Below are positions 16,889-28,854 of a stretch of DNA of 64,000 nt, one piece after another (positions within the stretch are counted from its first letter, which is position 1; the number at the start of each line of letters is the position of its first letter). Under the pieces are notes generated by a model that saw only the letters and a list, made by a program, of their open reading frames with translations, ran no database searches and was not told the DNA's origin. Source of the stretch: Pseudoxanthomonas beigongshangi (GTDB taxonomy: Bacteria > Pseudomonadota > Gammaproteobacteria > Xanthomonadales > Xanthomonadaceae); the NCBI RefSeq assembly GCF_016820515.1, contig NZ_JADHDV010000001.1:62001-126000 (forward strand). Direction: 5' to 3'. Both the position numbers and the translations under genes were made by a program.

Positions 16889-16916
16889 TTGACATGCCGG
16901 TCGGCCGATGTAAGGT
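16889..16916 (+). promoter_or_regulatory. promoter of the membrane protein-XRE-DUF998 operon
   Basis: A perfect -35 TTGACA (16889-16894) is followed after 16 bases by TAAGGT (16911-16916), a modest -10. The start codon is 30 bases further on. The -10 lies inside the palindrome at 16909-16926, which points to repression at this site. Confidence 0.55.
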
Positions 16917-16926
16917 TAACTTTACA
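16909..16926. promoter_or_regulatory. palindromic operator, probable site for the XRE regulator of this operon
   Basis: TGTAAGGTTAACTTTACA is an 18-base palindrome with one mismatched pair per half (TGTAA.GTTAAC.TTACA). It overlaps the -10 region of the operon. Its position and symmetry suggest binding by the dimeric small XRE protein encoded at 17581-17796. Confidence 0.55.
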
Positions 16927-16945
16927 TTCGGCCGGGACGTCATCA

Positions 16946-17584
16946 ATGAAGGGATATCCGGGAAACAGGGCGGTCCGCTACGGATTGCTGGCGGCGGCGG
17001 GACTGGCGCTTTGGCTGCTGCTGGCCGGGCCGGGCCGGGTGCTGGGCTTGGACCCCGGCCAGATCGGCATGGCGCTGCTGGTCGCCACGACATGGATCGC
17101 GTTGTACTTCGTACGCCACGCGTCCCGCGACGAGCGCGGACAGACGGTTTCGCCGGGCGAATGGCGCGCCTGGATCGGTGTCGGGTTCATGGCGGTGGCG
17201 GTGGCCTATTTCCTGGCCAGGCTGGACCTGTTCACCGGACCGGAAGGCATGGGCAGCGCACATGCCCGCGCGGTCGCCCGCAACCTGATGATGCTGGGCA
17301 TCGCCTGGTCGGTGCTGGGACAGGTGCTGGCGGCACGCTGGAAGGGCCAGATCCAGGAAGACGAACGGGATCGCGAGATCGCGCGCCGGGCCGCTCATTG
17401 GGGATACGGCGCGCTGGTGTTCTGCGTGATCGCGCTGGCCGTCACGCTGGGCTTTTCACCCGCGCACCGGCTGCAATGGGCCAGCCACTTCCTGCTCGCC
17501 AACCTGCTGGTACTGGTCCTGATGCTGGGGTGGCTGTGCGAGTACGCCGCCACCGCCGTCTACTACTGGCGCGATCGCCGGTGA
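16946..17584 (+). CDS. six-segment membrane protein, DUF2178-like, paired with an XRE regulator
   Basis: The 212-residue protein has about six membrane segments. Between segments four and five is a charged cytoplasmic loop, QEDERDREIARRAAHWGYG; the DER..EI..+A pattern is seen in DUF2178-like proteins that sit next to small XRE regulators. Function is unknown. GGGAC precedes the start. Its stop overlaps the GTG start of the XRE gene (GTGA), so the two are translationally coupled. It is under the operator at 16909. Confidence 0.75.
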   Translation: MKGYPGNRAVRYGLLAAAGLALWLLLAGPGRVLGLDPGQIGMALLVATTWIALYFVRHASRDERGQTVSPGEWRAWIGVGFMAVAVAYFLARLDLFTGPEGMGSAHARAVARNLMMLGIAWSVLGQVLAARWKGQIQEDERDREIARRAAHWGYGALVFCVIALAVTLGFSPAHRLQWASHFLLANLLVLVLMLGWLCEYAATAVYYWRDRR

Positions 17585-17796
17585 ACGGAACGCCGATCGC
17601 CAACGACATCCGCCGCCTGCGGATCGAACGCGGCGACATGACCCAGCAGGCGCTGGCCGACGCCTGCGGGGTCACCCGGCAAACTATCATTGCGCTGGAG
17701 GCGGGGCGCTATGCGCCGTCGCTGGAACTCGCGTTCCGCATCGCCCGGACGTTTGGCATGGGTGTTGAAGAGGTGTTCCGTTGGGAAATGCAATGA
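17581..17796 (+). CDS. small XRE family helix-turn-helix regulator
   Basis: This 71-residue protein is almost entirely a helix-turn-helix domain: TQQALADACGVTRQTIIALE holds the recognition helix, and APSLELAFRIARTFGMGVEEVF completes the fold. Such small regulators typically autoregulate an operon with membrane proteins. The start is GTG at 17581, overlapping the upstream stop; the stop overlaps the next ATG (ATGA). The upstream palindrome is the likely target. Confidence 0.88.
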   Translation: MNGTPIANDIRRLRIERGDMTQQALADACGVTRQTIIALEAGRYAPSLELAFRIARTFGMGVEEVFRWEMQ

Positions 17797-18401
17797 ATCG
17801 CTGGCTGCCGCTGGCCGGCATCGCCGGCGCGGTCGTGTTCGCCGCCGCCGCGGTGGGTTTCGGATGGGCCCTGCCGGGGTATTCGCACGTGACCCACCCG
17901 ATCGCGGTGCTGGGCGCCAAGGGCATCCCGCACGCCAATGCCTTCAACCTGCTGGGCCTGATGCTGCCGGGGCTGCTGGCCTCGGCGGCGATGCTGTCAA
18001 TGCGCCAGCGGCTGCCGCGCGACGCCGGCTGGCCGGTGCGGATCGGCGCGCAGTTGCTGTTCCTGTCCACGCTGGGCGTGGTCGCGCTGGGACTGCTGCC
18101 GCTGGATCCGGAGGATCTGCACAACGCCAGCAGCAGTTACCACGCCACCGCGTGGATGCTGTGGTGGGTCGCCTTCGTGCCCGGCGCGCTGCTGCTGGCG
18201 ATGGGCCTGCGCGGCCGCGCGGGCTGGTGGGGCGTCGGCCGCGCCAGCGTGCTGGCGGCGGTGGGAATGCTGTACGCGGTGCTGTTCGCGGTCGATACGC
18301 TGCCGGCCGGCGTCGCCCAGCGGCTGGGCTTCGGGATCTGGTGGATCTGGGTCGCCTGGGCGGGCTGGGCCGCGTGGCGCGCCGCCGCCAGGGGCGCCTG
18401 A
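17793..18401 (+). CDS. DUF998 family membrane protein
   Basis: The 202-residue protein has about five or six membrane segments. DUF998-typical stretches include YSHVTHPIAVLGAKGIPHANAF (split by segments), the LGLLPLDPEDLHNASSSYHA loop with conserved Asp, and histidines near the membrane face. Function is unknown; the family is loosely related to seven-helix membrane proteins. Its ATG overlaps the XRE stop by ATGA, which makes it the third gene of the operon. It converges with the amidohydrolase, with four bases between stops. Confidence 0.82.
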   Translation: MNRWLPLAGIAGAVVFAAAAVGFGWALPGYSHVTHPIAVLGAKGIPHANAFNLLGLMLPGLLASAAMLSMRQRLPRDAGWPVRIGAQLLFLSTLGVVALGLLPLDPEDLHNASSSYHATAWMLWWVAFVPGALLLAMGLRGRAGWWGVGRASVLAAVGMLYAVLFAVDTLPAGVAQRLGFGIWWIWVAWAGWAAWRAAARGA

Positions 18402-18405
18402 CCCC

Positions 18406-22474
<4,069 letters not shown>

Positions 22475-22580
22475 GCCGGCTTGGACGCGTGGGCGACCCG
22501 CGTCGTCCAACCCCCGCGATCGCCGCCGTTCGCGGGAGGACCGTTCCCGACGTGCGCGGCGTCATCTCCCCTTCGCCGTC

Positions 22581-22600
22581 ATCCCGGCGAAGGCCGGGAT
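22581..22600. repeat. ATCCCGGC/GCCGGGAT palindrome, possible leuS terminator
   Basis: ATCCCGGC and GCCGGGAT form a perfect 8-base stem with a GAAG loop, followed by CCGTTTCC. Palindromes of this sequence are scattered widely in proteobacterial genomes. Here it lies 107 bases past leuS and could end its transcript. Confidence 0.45.
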
Positions 22601-22723
22601 CCGTTTCCCCGAAAGGGTGAATGCCACGCCCCACCCGATTCCGGCTTGGCTTGCCATCTGGCCGTCGAAGGCCGCTGGATGAAGATGCGCATGACAGTGG
22701 AAGCCGCGCATTGCCGCATCGAC

Positions 22724-22750
22724 ATCCCGAGTCCCGAATCCCGAATCCCC
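22724..22750. repeat. GGGATTC-type heptamer repeats
   Basis: The plus strand carries tandem copies of CCCGAATC with one variant (CCCGAGT). The same heptamer family recurs at 31869-31933 and 62646-62668, always between genes. Confidence 0.5.
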
Positions 22751-22812
22751 GTATTCACCTGCGGGCCGGCTAGGCTATTGCCGCCTTTCGCGGCCTCGTC
22801 CAGACTTCGCCC

Positions 22813-23388
22813 ATGATCCGAACCCGATTCCTTGCCGCCGCCGCCTTGGCCCTGTTGCTGGCCGGCTGCGGATTCCACCTGCGCAGCCGCATCGCGCTCC
22901 CTTCCGATCTGGGACCGGTCCTGGTCCGCTCTGCCGCGACCTACAGCGACCTGGCTTACAAGCTGGTGCGCGGGTTGCAGGCGGCCGGTGCCGAGGCTCG
23001 CACTCCGACCATCGAAGATCGGGAGGCGCAGAAAGCGGCGGCCGCCACAGGTGAGCCGGTCCCAAAGAAGGCCGAGCTCGTCATCGTTTCCGAGCGGTGG
23101 GGCAATCTGCCTATCGCGGTCGATGGTTTGGGACGCGCGCAGGAATTCAGCCTGCGCTACGCCGTCGTGTTCGTGTTCCGCAAGGCCGACGGCACCGATC
23201 TGGTGCCGCAGCAGGTGGTGGAGCTTTCGCGCGACTACGTGTCGCCGCCGGAGAACGCCACCGGTACCACGACCGAGCGCGAGATCCTGGCCGACGAACT
23301 GCGGCGCGAGATGTCCGCCTCGATCCTGCGCCGGGTCGACGGCGTGGTGCGCGCCGGCCAGATGGTCAAGCCGGCCGATGGAACTTAA
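22813..23388 (+). CDS. lptE: LPS assembly lipoprotein LptE
   Basis: The 191-residue protein has a lipoprotein signal with lipobox LLAGC (acylated Cys19), immediately followed by the family-typical GFHLR. Later features are SLRYAVVFVF and the C-terminal helix EILADELRREMSASILRR. LptE plugs the LptD barrel and helps to place LPS in the outer leaflet. Its 3' end overlaps holA by 11 bases. The leuS-lptE-holA order matches E. coli. Confidence 0.92.
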   Translation: MIRTRFLAAAALALLLAGCGFHLRSRIALPSDLGPVLVRSAATYSDLAYKLVRGLQAAGAEARTPTIEDREAQKAAAATGEPVPKKAELVIVSERWGNLPIAVDGLGRAQEFSLRYAVVFVFRKADGTDLVPQQVVELSRDYVSPPENATGTTTEREILADELRREMSASILRRVDGVVRAGQMVKPADGT

Positions 23389-24409
23389 GCCCGAACAGAT
23401 CGCCGCACGCGCCGATGAGCCGCTGCTCCCGGCGTACCTGATCGCCGGGCCGGAAATGCTGCGGGTGCTGGAAGCCGCCGATGCGGTGCGCGCGCAGGCA
23501 CGTGCGCAGGGCATCGGCGAGCGCGAGGTATTCGACGCCGACGGGCGCGATTTCGACTGGAACGAGCTCGACGCCAGCTTCCACGCCCCGAGCCTGTTCA
23601 GCGCGCGGCGCCTGGTCGAGGTACGCCTGCCAGGCGGCAAGCCGGGCAAGGAGGGCGCCGAGGTCATCAGCCGGTTCTGCGCGAATCCGCCGCCCGACGT
23701 GGTCCTGCTGATCACCGCCGGTGAATGGTCGAAGGCCCATCAAGGCAAATGGGCCGACGCCGTCGCGCAGATCGGCGTCCTCGCCGTCGCCTGGGCCATC
23801 AAGCCGCACGAACTGCCTGGCTGGATCGAGAGCCGGCTGCGCGCGCGCGGGCTGCGGGCCGACCGCGACGCGGTGCAGGCGCTGGCCGAGCGGGTGGAAG
23901 GCAACCTGCTGGCCGCGGCGCAGGAGATCGACAAGCTGGCGCTGCTGGCGCAGGGCGGAAGCCTGTCGGCGGAAACCATGCAATCGCTGGTGGCCGACGC
24001 CGCGCGCTACGACGTGTTCCGCCTGACCGACGCCATGCTGGCCGGGCAGGGACCGCAGGTGTCGCGGATGCTGGCCGGCCTGCGCGCCGAGGGCGACGTG
24101 GTCGCCGGACTGATGCCGATGGTGGTCAAGGAATTGCTGCGCACCGCCCATCTGGCGAGGGTGCAGGCGTCCGGCGGCAACCTGGCCGCGGAAATGAAAT
24201 CGCAGGGCATCTGGGAATCCAAACAGGCGCCGTTCAAGCGGGCCTTGCAGCGGCACGCCGCACCGCAGCGCTGGGAGCGTTTCGTCGCCGAGGCCTCGCG
24301 CATCGACCGCATCGCCAAGGGCCGCGCGCCGGGCGACGCCTGGGTGGCGATGGAACGGCTGCTGCTGGCCGTGGCCGAGGCGCGCGCGGTGCGCCTGCTG
24401 GTGGCCTGA
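23378..24409 (+). CDS. holA: DNA polymerase III delta subunit
   Basis: The 343-residue protein matches HolA in length and layout. It has an N-terminal AAA+-like domain without a working P-loop (YLIAGPEMLRVLEAADAVR), the middle segment VEGNLLAAAQEIDKLALL, and a C-terminal collar domain (KQAPFKRALQRH). Delta opens the beta clamp within the clamp loader. The ATG lies inside the lptE 3' end, so the two are translationally coupled. Confidence 0.94.
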   Translation: MELKPEQIAARADEPLLPAYLIAGPEMLRVLEAADAVRAQARAQGIGEREVFDADGRDFDWNELDASFHAPSLFSARRLVEVRLPGGKPGKEGAEVISRFCANPPPDVVLLITAGEWSKAHQGKWADAVAQIGVLAVAWAIKPHELPGWIESRLRARGLRADRDAVQALAERVEGNLLAAAQEIDKLALLAQGGSLSAETMQSLVADAARYDVFRLTDAMLAGQGPQVSRMLAGLRAEGDVVAGLMPMVVKELLRTAHLARVQASGGNLAAEMKSQGIWESKQAPFKRALQRHAAPQRWERFVAEASRIDRIAKGRAPGDAWVAMERLLLAVAEARAVRLLVA

Positions 24410-24477
24410 GGCGGATCTTTTCCCGCGCCGGCAATCCCCGCACACTGCCACGGTCTCCGCGACGGCCCTGACACCGC

Positions 24478-25155
24478 ATGCTCCACCTTTTCTACGGCGG
24501 CACGTTCGATCCCGTCCACAACGGGCATCTGGCCATTGCGCGGGCGGCCCGCGACGAACTCGATACCCTGGTCGCGCTCACGCCCGCGGCGGATCCGCCG
24601 CATCGCGCCCCGCCGGGCGCCAACGCGGCGCAGCGCGCGCGGATGCTGGAACTGGCCATCGACGGTGAGGTCGGCCTGCATGTCGATCGCCGCGAACTGC
24701 GCCGCGCGCTGCGCCAGCCCGAGCGCCGCTCGTACACCGTCGACACCCTGCGCGAACTGCGTGGCGAGCTCGGCGCGCGCACGCCGATTGCCTGGCTGGT
24801 GGGAGCCGACAGCCTGGTCGGACTGCCCACCTGGCACGAATGGCGGGACCTGTTCGAACTGGCGCATTTCGTGGTGGCCGAGCGCCCGGGCAGTCCGCTG
24901 GACGGCGAGTTGCCGGTTGAACTCGCCGCCACGATTGCCGGTCGCTGGACCACCGACGCCGGCGACCTGCGTGCGTCTCCCGCGGGGCGGATACACCGGC
25001 TGCACCAGCCGCTGCAGCCGGAGTCGGCCAGCGACGTGCGCCGGCGGATCGCCGAAGGCTGGCCCTGGGAAGACCTGGTCCCGCCCGCCGTGTCCGCCTA
25101 TATCGCGGACGAACGGCTCTACTTCACGTCGGCGGCGGCGGACGGTCCGGTATAA
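24478..25155 (+). CDS. nadD: nicotinate-nucleotide adenylyltransferase
   Basis: The 225-residue protein has the nucleotidyltransferase signature GGTFDPVHNGH (residues 7-17) and the C-terminal ISSTxIR-like motif present as PESASDVRRRIAEG. It transfers AMP from ATP to nicotinate mononucleotide in NAD synthesis. It follows holA by 68 bases and precedes rsfS, the conserved order. The stop codon overlaps a TATAAT sequence that may serve rsfS. Confidence 0.95.
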   Translation: MLHLFYGGTFDPVHNGHLAIARAARDELDTLVALTPAADPPHRAPPGANAAQRARMLELAIDGEVGLHVDRRELRRALRQPERRSYTVDTLRELRGELGARTPIAWLVGADSLVGLPTWHEWRDLFELAHFVVAERPGSPLDGELPVELAATIAGRWTTDAGDLRASPAGRIHRLHQPLQPESASDVRRRIAEGWPWEDLVPPAVSAYIADERLYFTSAAADGPV

Positions 25156-25156
25156 T
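25151..25156 (+). promoter_or_regulatory. candidate -10 box for rsfS
   Basis: A perfect TATAAT spans the nadD stop codon, 30 bases ahead of the TTG start of rsfS. No convincing -35 lies at standard spacing. Confidence 0.3.
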
Positions 25157-25186
25157 CGGTGCCGAGTTCCCGGAGTCACCAGACCT

Positions 25187-25609
25187 TTGTCCAGCCAAGC
25201 GCAAGTCATCAAGACCCGTCTTCCCAGTCCCCCGCCGGCCGTGCCGGTCCTGCTCGCCCACGTGCACGCGGCGGTGGAAGAACTGAAAGCCAAGGATGTC
25301 GTTGAAATCGATGTGCGCGGCAAATCCAGCGTCGCCGATTTCCTGGTGATTGCGTCCGGCACCTCCACCCGCCACGTCAAGTCGATCGCCGACGAAGTGG
25401 TCAAGTTCGCCAAGAAGCTCGACGTCATGCCGCTGGGCGTGGAAGGCGAGCGCGAGGCCGAGTGGGTGCTGGTGGACCTGGGCGACGTGATCGTCCACAT
25501 CATGCTGCCGCGCGTGCGCGAGTTCTACGCGCTGGAGCGGCTGTGGACGGTGGGCGACCAGCCGCCGGAGCAGGACGAAGTCGAAACCAGTGCGGAAGAT
25601 CGCCTGTAA
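25187..25609 (+). CDS. rsfS: ribosomal silencing factor RsfS
   Basis: The 140-residue protein carries the DUF143/RsfS core: DVVEIDVRGKSSVADFLVIASG, STRHVKSIADEV, GEREAEWVLVDLGDVIVHIM and FYALERLW. RsfS binds L14 (uL14) on the large subunit and blocks subunit joining when nutrients are scarce. No ATG fits; TTG at 25187 gives the expected N-terminus, with GGAG 11 bases upstream. A strong hairpin follows at 25633. Confidence 0.93.
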   Translation: MSSQAQVIKTRLPSPPPAVPVLLAHVHAAVEELKAKDVVEIDVRGKSSVADFLVIASGTSTRHVKSIADEVVKFAKKLDVMPLGVEGEREAEWVLVDLGDVIVHIMLPRVREFYALERLWTVGDQPPEQDEVETSAEDRL

Positions 25610-25632
25610 GCGGCTTTCGGTTCCGCGATGAA

Positions 25633-25658
25633 ACAACGGCGCCGAAAGGCGCCGTTGT
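25633..25658. terminator. bidirectional terminator between rsfS and the PhoX-like gene
   Basis: ACAACGGCGCC and GGCGCCGTTGT form an 11-base stem with a GAAA tetraloop. CGTTTAC follows on the plus strand and TTCATC on the minus strand. It lies between two convergent stops and can serve both. Confidence 0.8.
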
Positions 25659-25682
25659 CGTTTACGTGGCGTGCGTTGCGCC

Positions 25683-27236
25683 TTAGAGCGGCCCGCGCTC
25701 CCACGGCCCGGTAATCGCGAAGGTGATACCCGGGGTCTGGATGTTGACGAACAGCGTGCGTGACAGCGGATCCCAGCAGGCACCGCAGAACTCGCTTTCA
25801 CGGTAGTCGCCTTCCTCGATCGTCTTGCCGGCGTTGGCGATCTGGGTCGAGGTCACCTGTATGTTGTTCTTGCACAGGTAGAACGATTCGCCGGCCCGGG
25901 TCAGGCCGATCAGGCGCGCGCCGGGACCGTACTCGTCCGGACTCTCGCCGCCGTCCTCGCACAGCACCACGCCGCCGCGCGCGCTAACGGTAATGTTGTC
26001 CGGATTGTGCGCGGCCAGCTGGTGGCCACTGACGAACAGCGCCTTGATCTGCTGGGTGAACAGATCCAGCACCCATACCGCGCCGTTGCCACGTCCCTTG
26101 CGGCCCTGCGCATCGACGCCGGTGCTGGTGTCGACGATGAACATCTTGCCGTAGCTGTACCAGATGCCCTCGCCGCGGCTCATGCGCAGCGCGCCCTCGC
26201 TCCAGGCCTGGGCGAACGGACCGCTGAGGGTCTCGCCGGCGGAGATGTCGGGGAAGCCGGCCGGAGCGGCGATGGTGTCCAGATCCGGTTCCGGCACGTC
26301 GACCCATTCCAACTGGTAGCGGTCGCCGATGCTGGCCACGGTGAGGTCGGCGTTGCGCTTGCCGCGCACGCGCGCGGCCTGCAGGCGGCCGCCATTTTCC
26401 AGCGAGCCGTTGCGGCCTCGCCGATCGTTGGGGACGAAACGGTACAGCCCGGCCTTGTTGCGGTCGTCTTCGGTCAGGTAGACGATGCCGGTGCGCGGGT
26501 CCACCGCGACCGCCTCGTGGCTGAAACGGCCCAGGCCGACCAGCGGACGGCCGGTGGTGCGCTCGTTGTCCGGATCCACCTCGAACACGTAGCCGTGCTT
26601 GCGGCCGGCGCTGGAGGTGGCATCGGTCTTGATTTCCTCGCAGCTCAGCCAGGTGCCCCACGGGGTCAGGCCGCCGGCGCAATTCACCAGGGTGCCGCCC
26701 AGGCTGGGCTCCAGCGCGTTCCAGCCGGTACCGGCACGGTAGGTGAGGGTGGTGGTGCCGCCACCGGCCACCTGGCTGCCGTCGACGAGGCCGGTGTCGT
26801 ACATGCCAGGCGCCTGGATGGGGGCGCCCGCGCCACGTTCGTGGTTGCGGATCAGCACGTATTCCAGCCCACCGTGGCCATGGCCACGTCCGTATCCGTG
26901 CCCGCGACCCGGGCGTGCGATCCGGGTGGCGACCACGGCCATGCCGTCATGGCGATCCGGGCAGGGCTGGCCGTCGTCCATGCGATCGCCGGTCCAGCCG
27001 AACGAGCGATAGCTGAAGCCGCGCGGCAATTGCAGCAGCGGCAGGCCGGTGGTGCGGTCGGCGACGGGCGCGATGGGCCCGTAGCGACTGGGAACGGGGG
27101 ACAGCCGCACCGATTCGGTGGCGGCGAGGGCCTGGCGCGAATACAGCGCGCCCAGGCTGCCCATGGCGCCCATGGCCATGGCGGCGGCACTGCCCTTGAG
27201 GACGTTGCGGCGGGCAGGATCGAAGACGGTCATCAT
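25683..27236 (-). CDS. PhoX-like (DUF839) phosphatase with Tat signal
   Basis: The 517-residue protein begins with a twin-arginine signal (ARRNVLKG, then a hydrophobic Ala/Met-rich stretch). The PhoX/DUF839 propeller landmarks follow: CAGGLTPWGTWLSCEE, the HGYVFEVDP strand, FSHEAVAVDPRTGIVYLTEDD, GKMFIVDTSTG, and PDNITVSARGGVVLCEDGG. PhoX enzymes are calcium/iron-dependent phosphomonoesterases folded before export. An unusual Gly/His/Arg insert (about residues 108-123) interrupts the N-terminal part. GGAG lies five bases ahead of the start. It is inserted, on the opposite strand, between rsfS and rlmH. Confidence 0.88.
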   Translation of the reverse strand: MMTVFDPARRNVLKGSAAAMAMGAMGSLGALYSRQALAATESVRLSPVPSRYGPIAPVADRTTGLPLLQLPRGFSYRSFGWTGDRMDDGQPCPDRHDGMAVVATRIARPGRGHGYGRGHGHGGLEYVLIRNHERGAGAPIQAPGMYDTGLVDGSQVAGGGTTTLTYRAGTGWNALEPSLGGTLVNCAGGLTPWGTWLSCEEIKTDATSSAGRKHGYVFEVDPDNERTTGRPLVGLGRFSHEAVAVDPRTGIVYLTEDDRNKAGLYRFVPNDRRGRNGSLENGGRLQAARVRGKRNADLTVASIGDRYQLEWVDVPEPDLDTIAAPAGFPDISAGETLSGPFAQAWSEGALRMSRGEGIWYSYGKMFIVDTSTGVDAQGRKGRGNGAVWVLDLFTQQIKALFVSGHQLAAHNPDNITVSARGGVVLCEDGGESPDEYGPGARLIGLTRAGESFYLCKNNIQVTSTQIANAGKTIEEGDYRESEFCGACWDPLSRTLFVNIQTPGITFAITGPWERGPL

Positions 27237-27352
27237 GCGACTCCAGCTGGCGGGGAGCCGGTGACGCTAGGCACTGCGTGTAACCGCCGGATGACAAAGG
27301 CATGACGCTTGCATGCGGTCCGACGAAAGCGTGGCGCCGGTATCATTGCGGC

Positions 27353-27823
27353 ATGAAGAGCAGGTTGATCGCCACCGGCGAACGCGCCCCGGCCTGGGTG
27401 GCGCAGGGCTTCGCCGAATACCAGAAGCGCCTTTCGCACTGGCTGCCGTTCGAACTGGTGGAAATCGAGCCCGGCCTGCGCGGCAAGGGCCGGGACCCGC
27501 AGCGCGCCATCGAGGACGAGGGCAAGCGGGTGCTGGCGGCGGTGCCGAAGAACGCGCACATCATCGCGCTGGAAGTCACCGGAAAGCCGTATTCCTCGGA
27601 ACAACTGGCGCAACGCCTGGAACACTGGCGTGGGCAGGGCCGGGATCTCGCCTTCCTGATCGGCGGTCCGGAAGGCCACGCCGCCGACGTGCTGGCCGCC
27701 GCGCACGAGAAGTGGTCACTGAGCCCGCTGACCCTGCCGCACATGCTGGTGCGGCTGGTGGTGGCCGAGCAGATCTACCGGGCGGCGGCGATGCTGGCGA
27801 ATCATCCTTACCATCGCGCTTGA
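27353..27823 (+). CDS. rlmH: 23S rRNA pseudouridine-1915 N3-methyltransferase RlmH
   Basis: The 156-residue protein is the exact family length. It carries the SPOUT knot with the SAM-binding loop FLIGGPEGHA and the C-terminal LTLPHMLVRLVVAEQIYRA...YHRA. RlmH methylates m3-pseudouridine 1915 in helix 69 of assembled ribosomes. The ATG at 27353 is fixed by homology (MKSRLIATGERAPAWV); an upstream in-frame start would add unrelated residues. It normally follows rsfS directly, but here the PhoX-like gene intervenes. Confidence 0.96.
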   Translation: MKSRLIATGERAPAWVAQGFAEYQKRLSHWLPFELVEIEPGLRGKGRDPQRAIEDEGKRVLAAVPKNAHIIALEVTGKPYSSEQLAQRLEHWRGQGRDLAFLIGGPEGHAADVLAAAHEKWSLSPLTLPHMLVRLVVAEQIYRAAAMLANHPYHRA

Positions 27824-27924
27824 GTCGGATTCATTGAATCTTCGAGACACGCTGCCGCGAGTAATCGCTCGGGCAATCCGCCGAATGGCGTTCAGCATCC
27901 TTGCCAAGCGATCGCGGAAAAGTG

Positions 27925-27946
27925 GAGGCCCGCCGAAGCGGGCCTC
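27925..27946. terminator. bidirectional terminator between rlmH and tonB
   Basis: GAGGCCCGC and GCGGGCCTC form a 9-base stem with a CGAA loop. On the minus strand CACTTTTCC follows, good for the tonB transcript; on the plus strand TTGAT follows. Confidence 0.75.
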
Positions 27947-27982
27947 TTGATACCTGTGATCGAGCGGATCAACCCGAACGAA

Positions 27983-28648
27983 TCAACGCAGTACAAAATC
28001 GATCGGGACCAAACCGTAGGCCTGCACAGCGATGCCGTCGCGAACCGCGGGCTTGAAGCGCCAGTGTTTCAGCACATGCTGACGGGCTTCGCGATCAAGG
28101 TTGTGGTTGCCGCTACTGGTCTCGATCACCACTTCCAGCGGTGCGCCATCGACATCCACCAGCACTTTCAGTACGACGGTGCCTTCGATGCCGGCGCGTG
28201 CTTCGACCCGCGGATAGGGAGGAGCAGGCGCTGTCACATACTGGAGTTGCGAACCGACCATCGGCGAGGTGTCCGGCGAACCGATATCGCTGGTTGGCGC
28301 GGAATCAATCGTATCGCTGGTGGCAGCGATCGTGCCCTGATCGATGATCGGTGCGGTATCGGGGACGTTGGCCGGCGTTGTCACGGCCGGAGGGGTTACC
28401 GGAGTGGGAACGCGCTTGTCCTGGGGGGTTGGCTCCACCGGTTGCGGCGGCAACGGCGGCGGCGGAATGGGATCCGCCTGCAGCGGTACCGGTATCCGCT
28501 GTTCGACAATCTGCGCGATCTGCGGCGCCGCCATCGGCATCAGCAGCAGGAGGAGGGCGAACACGTGCAGGGCGATGGCCGCGGCGATGGCCAGGATGCG
28601 GCCGATGTCCAGACGGGTCGGGGTGCGGAAGGGTAGTGCGCGAACCAT
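27983..28648 (-). CDS. tonB: energy transducer TonB
   Basis: The 221-residue protein has an N-terminal membrane anchor (IGRILAIAAAIALHVFALLL), including the conserved His of the TonB helix, and a Pro-rich periplasmic spacer (PIPPPPLPPQPVEPTPQ). The C-terminal TonB domain has YPRVEARAGIEGTVVLKVLV and VLKHWRFKPAV. TonB couples the proton gradient, through ExbB/ExbD, to the outer-membrane receptors such as those at 8171 and 10844. AGGAGGTGG, an excellent ribosome-binding site, precedes the start. No exbB or exbD lies in the window. Confidence 0.93.
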   Translation of the reverse strand: MVRALPFRTPTRLDIGRILAIAAAIALHVFALLLLLMPMAAPQIAQIVEQRIPVPLQADPIPPPPLPPQPVEPTPQDKRVPTPVTPPAVTTPANVPDTAPIIDQGTIAATSDTIDSAPTSDIGSPDTSPMVGSQLQYVTAPAPPYPRVEARAGIEGTVVLKVLVDVDGAPLEVVIETSSGNHNLDREARQHVLKHWRFKPAVRDGIAVQAYGLVPIDFVLR

Positions 28649-28808
28649 GGTCCACCTCCTGAAGGGCTGTGACAGGAACAACGCTCGGCCGCGAGGAGTG
28701 GGGTTGCAACGCCCCCGCGCCGCAGTTCCAGACTGTACTCCGCCGTGTGGTGGCCGCAAGAGGGGGGCGACCAAGGTCGAATGAATGCCGTTCCGGACGC
28801 CGGAAACG

Positions 28809-28834
28809 GCAACGGCGCCCGGAGGCGCCGTTGC
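28809..28834 (-). terminator. terminator after the SIMPL-domain gene
   Basis: GCAACGGCGCC and GGCGCCGTTGC form an 11-base stem with a four-base loop. On the minus strand CGTTTCC follows. It lies 21 bases past the stop at 28855. Confidence 0.7.
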
Positions 28835-28854
28835 TTGGAGCGGGGTGGCGGGGC

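Larger units (their letters stand above)
22475..22812. other. 338-base intergenic region between leuS and lptE
   Basis: No gene is supported. It contains a perfect hairpin at 22581-22600 and a run of heptamer repeats at 22724-22750. The rest shows nothing recognisable. Confidence 0.55.
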
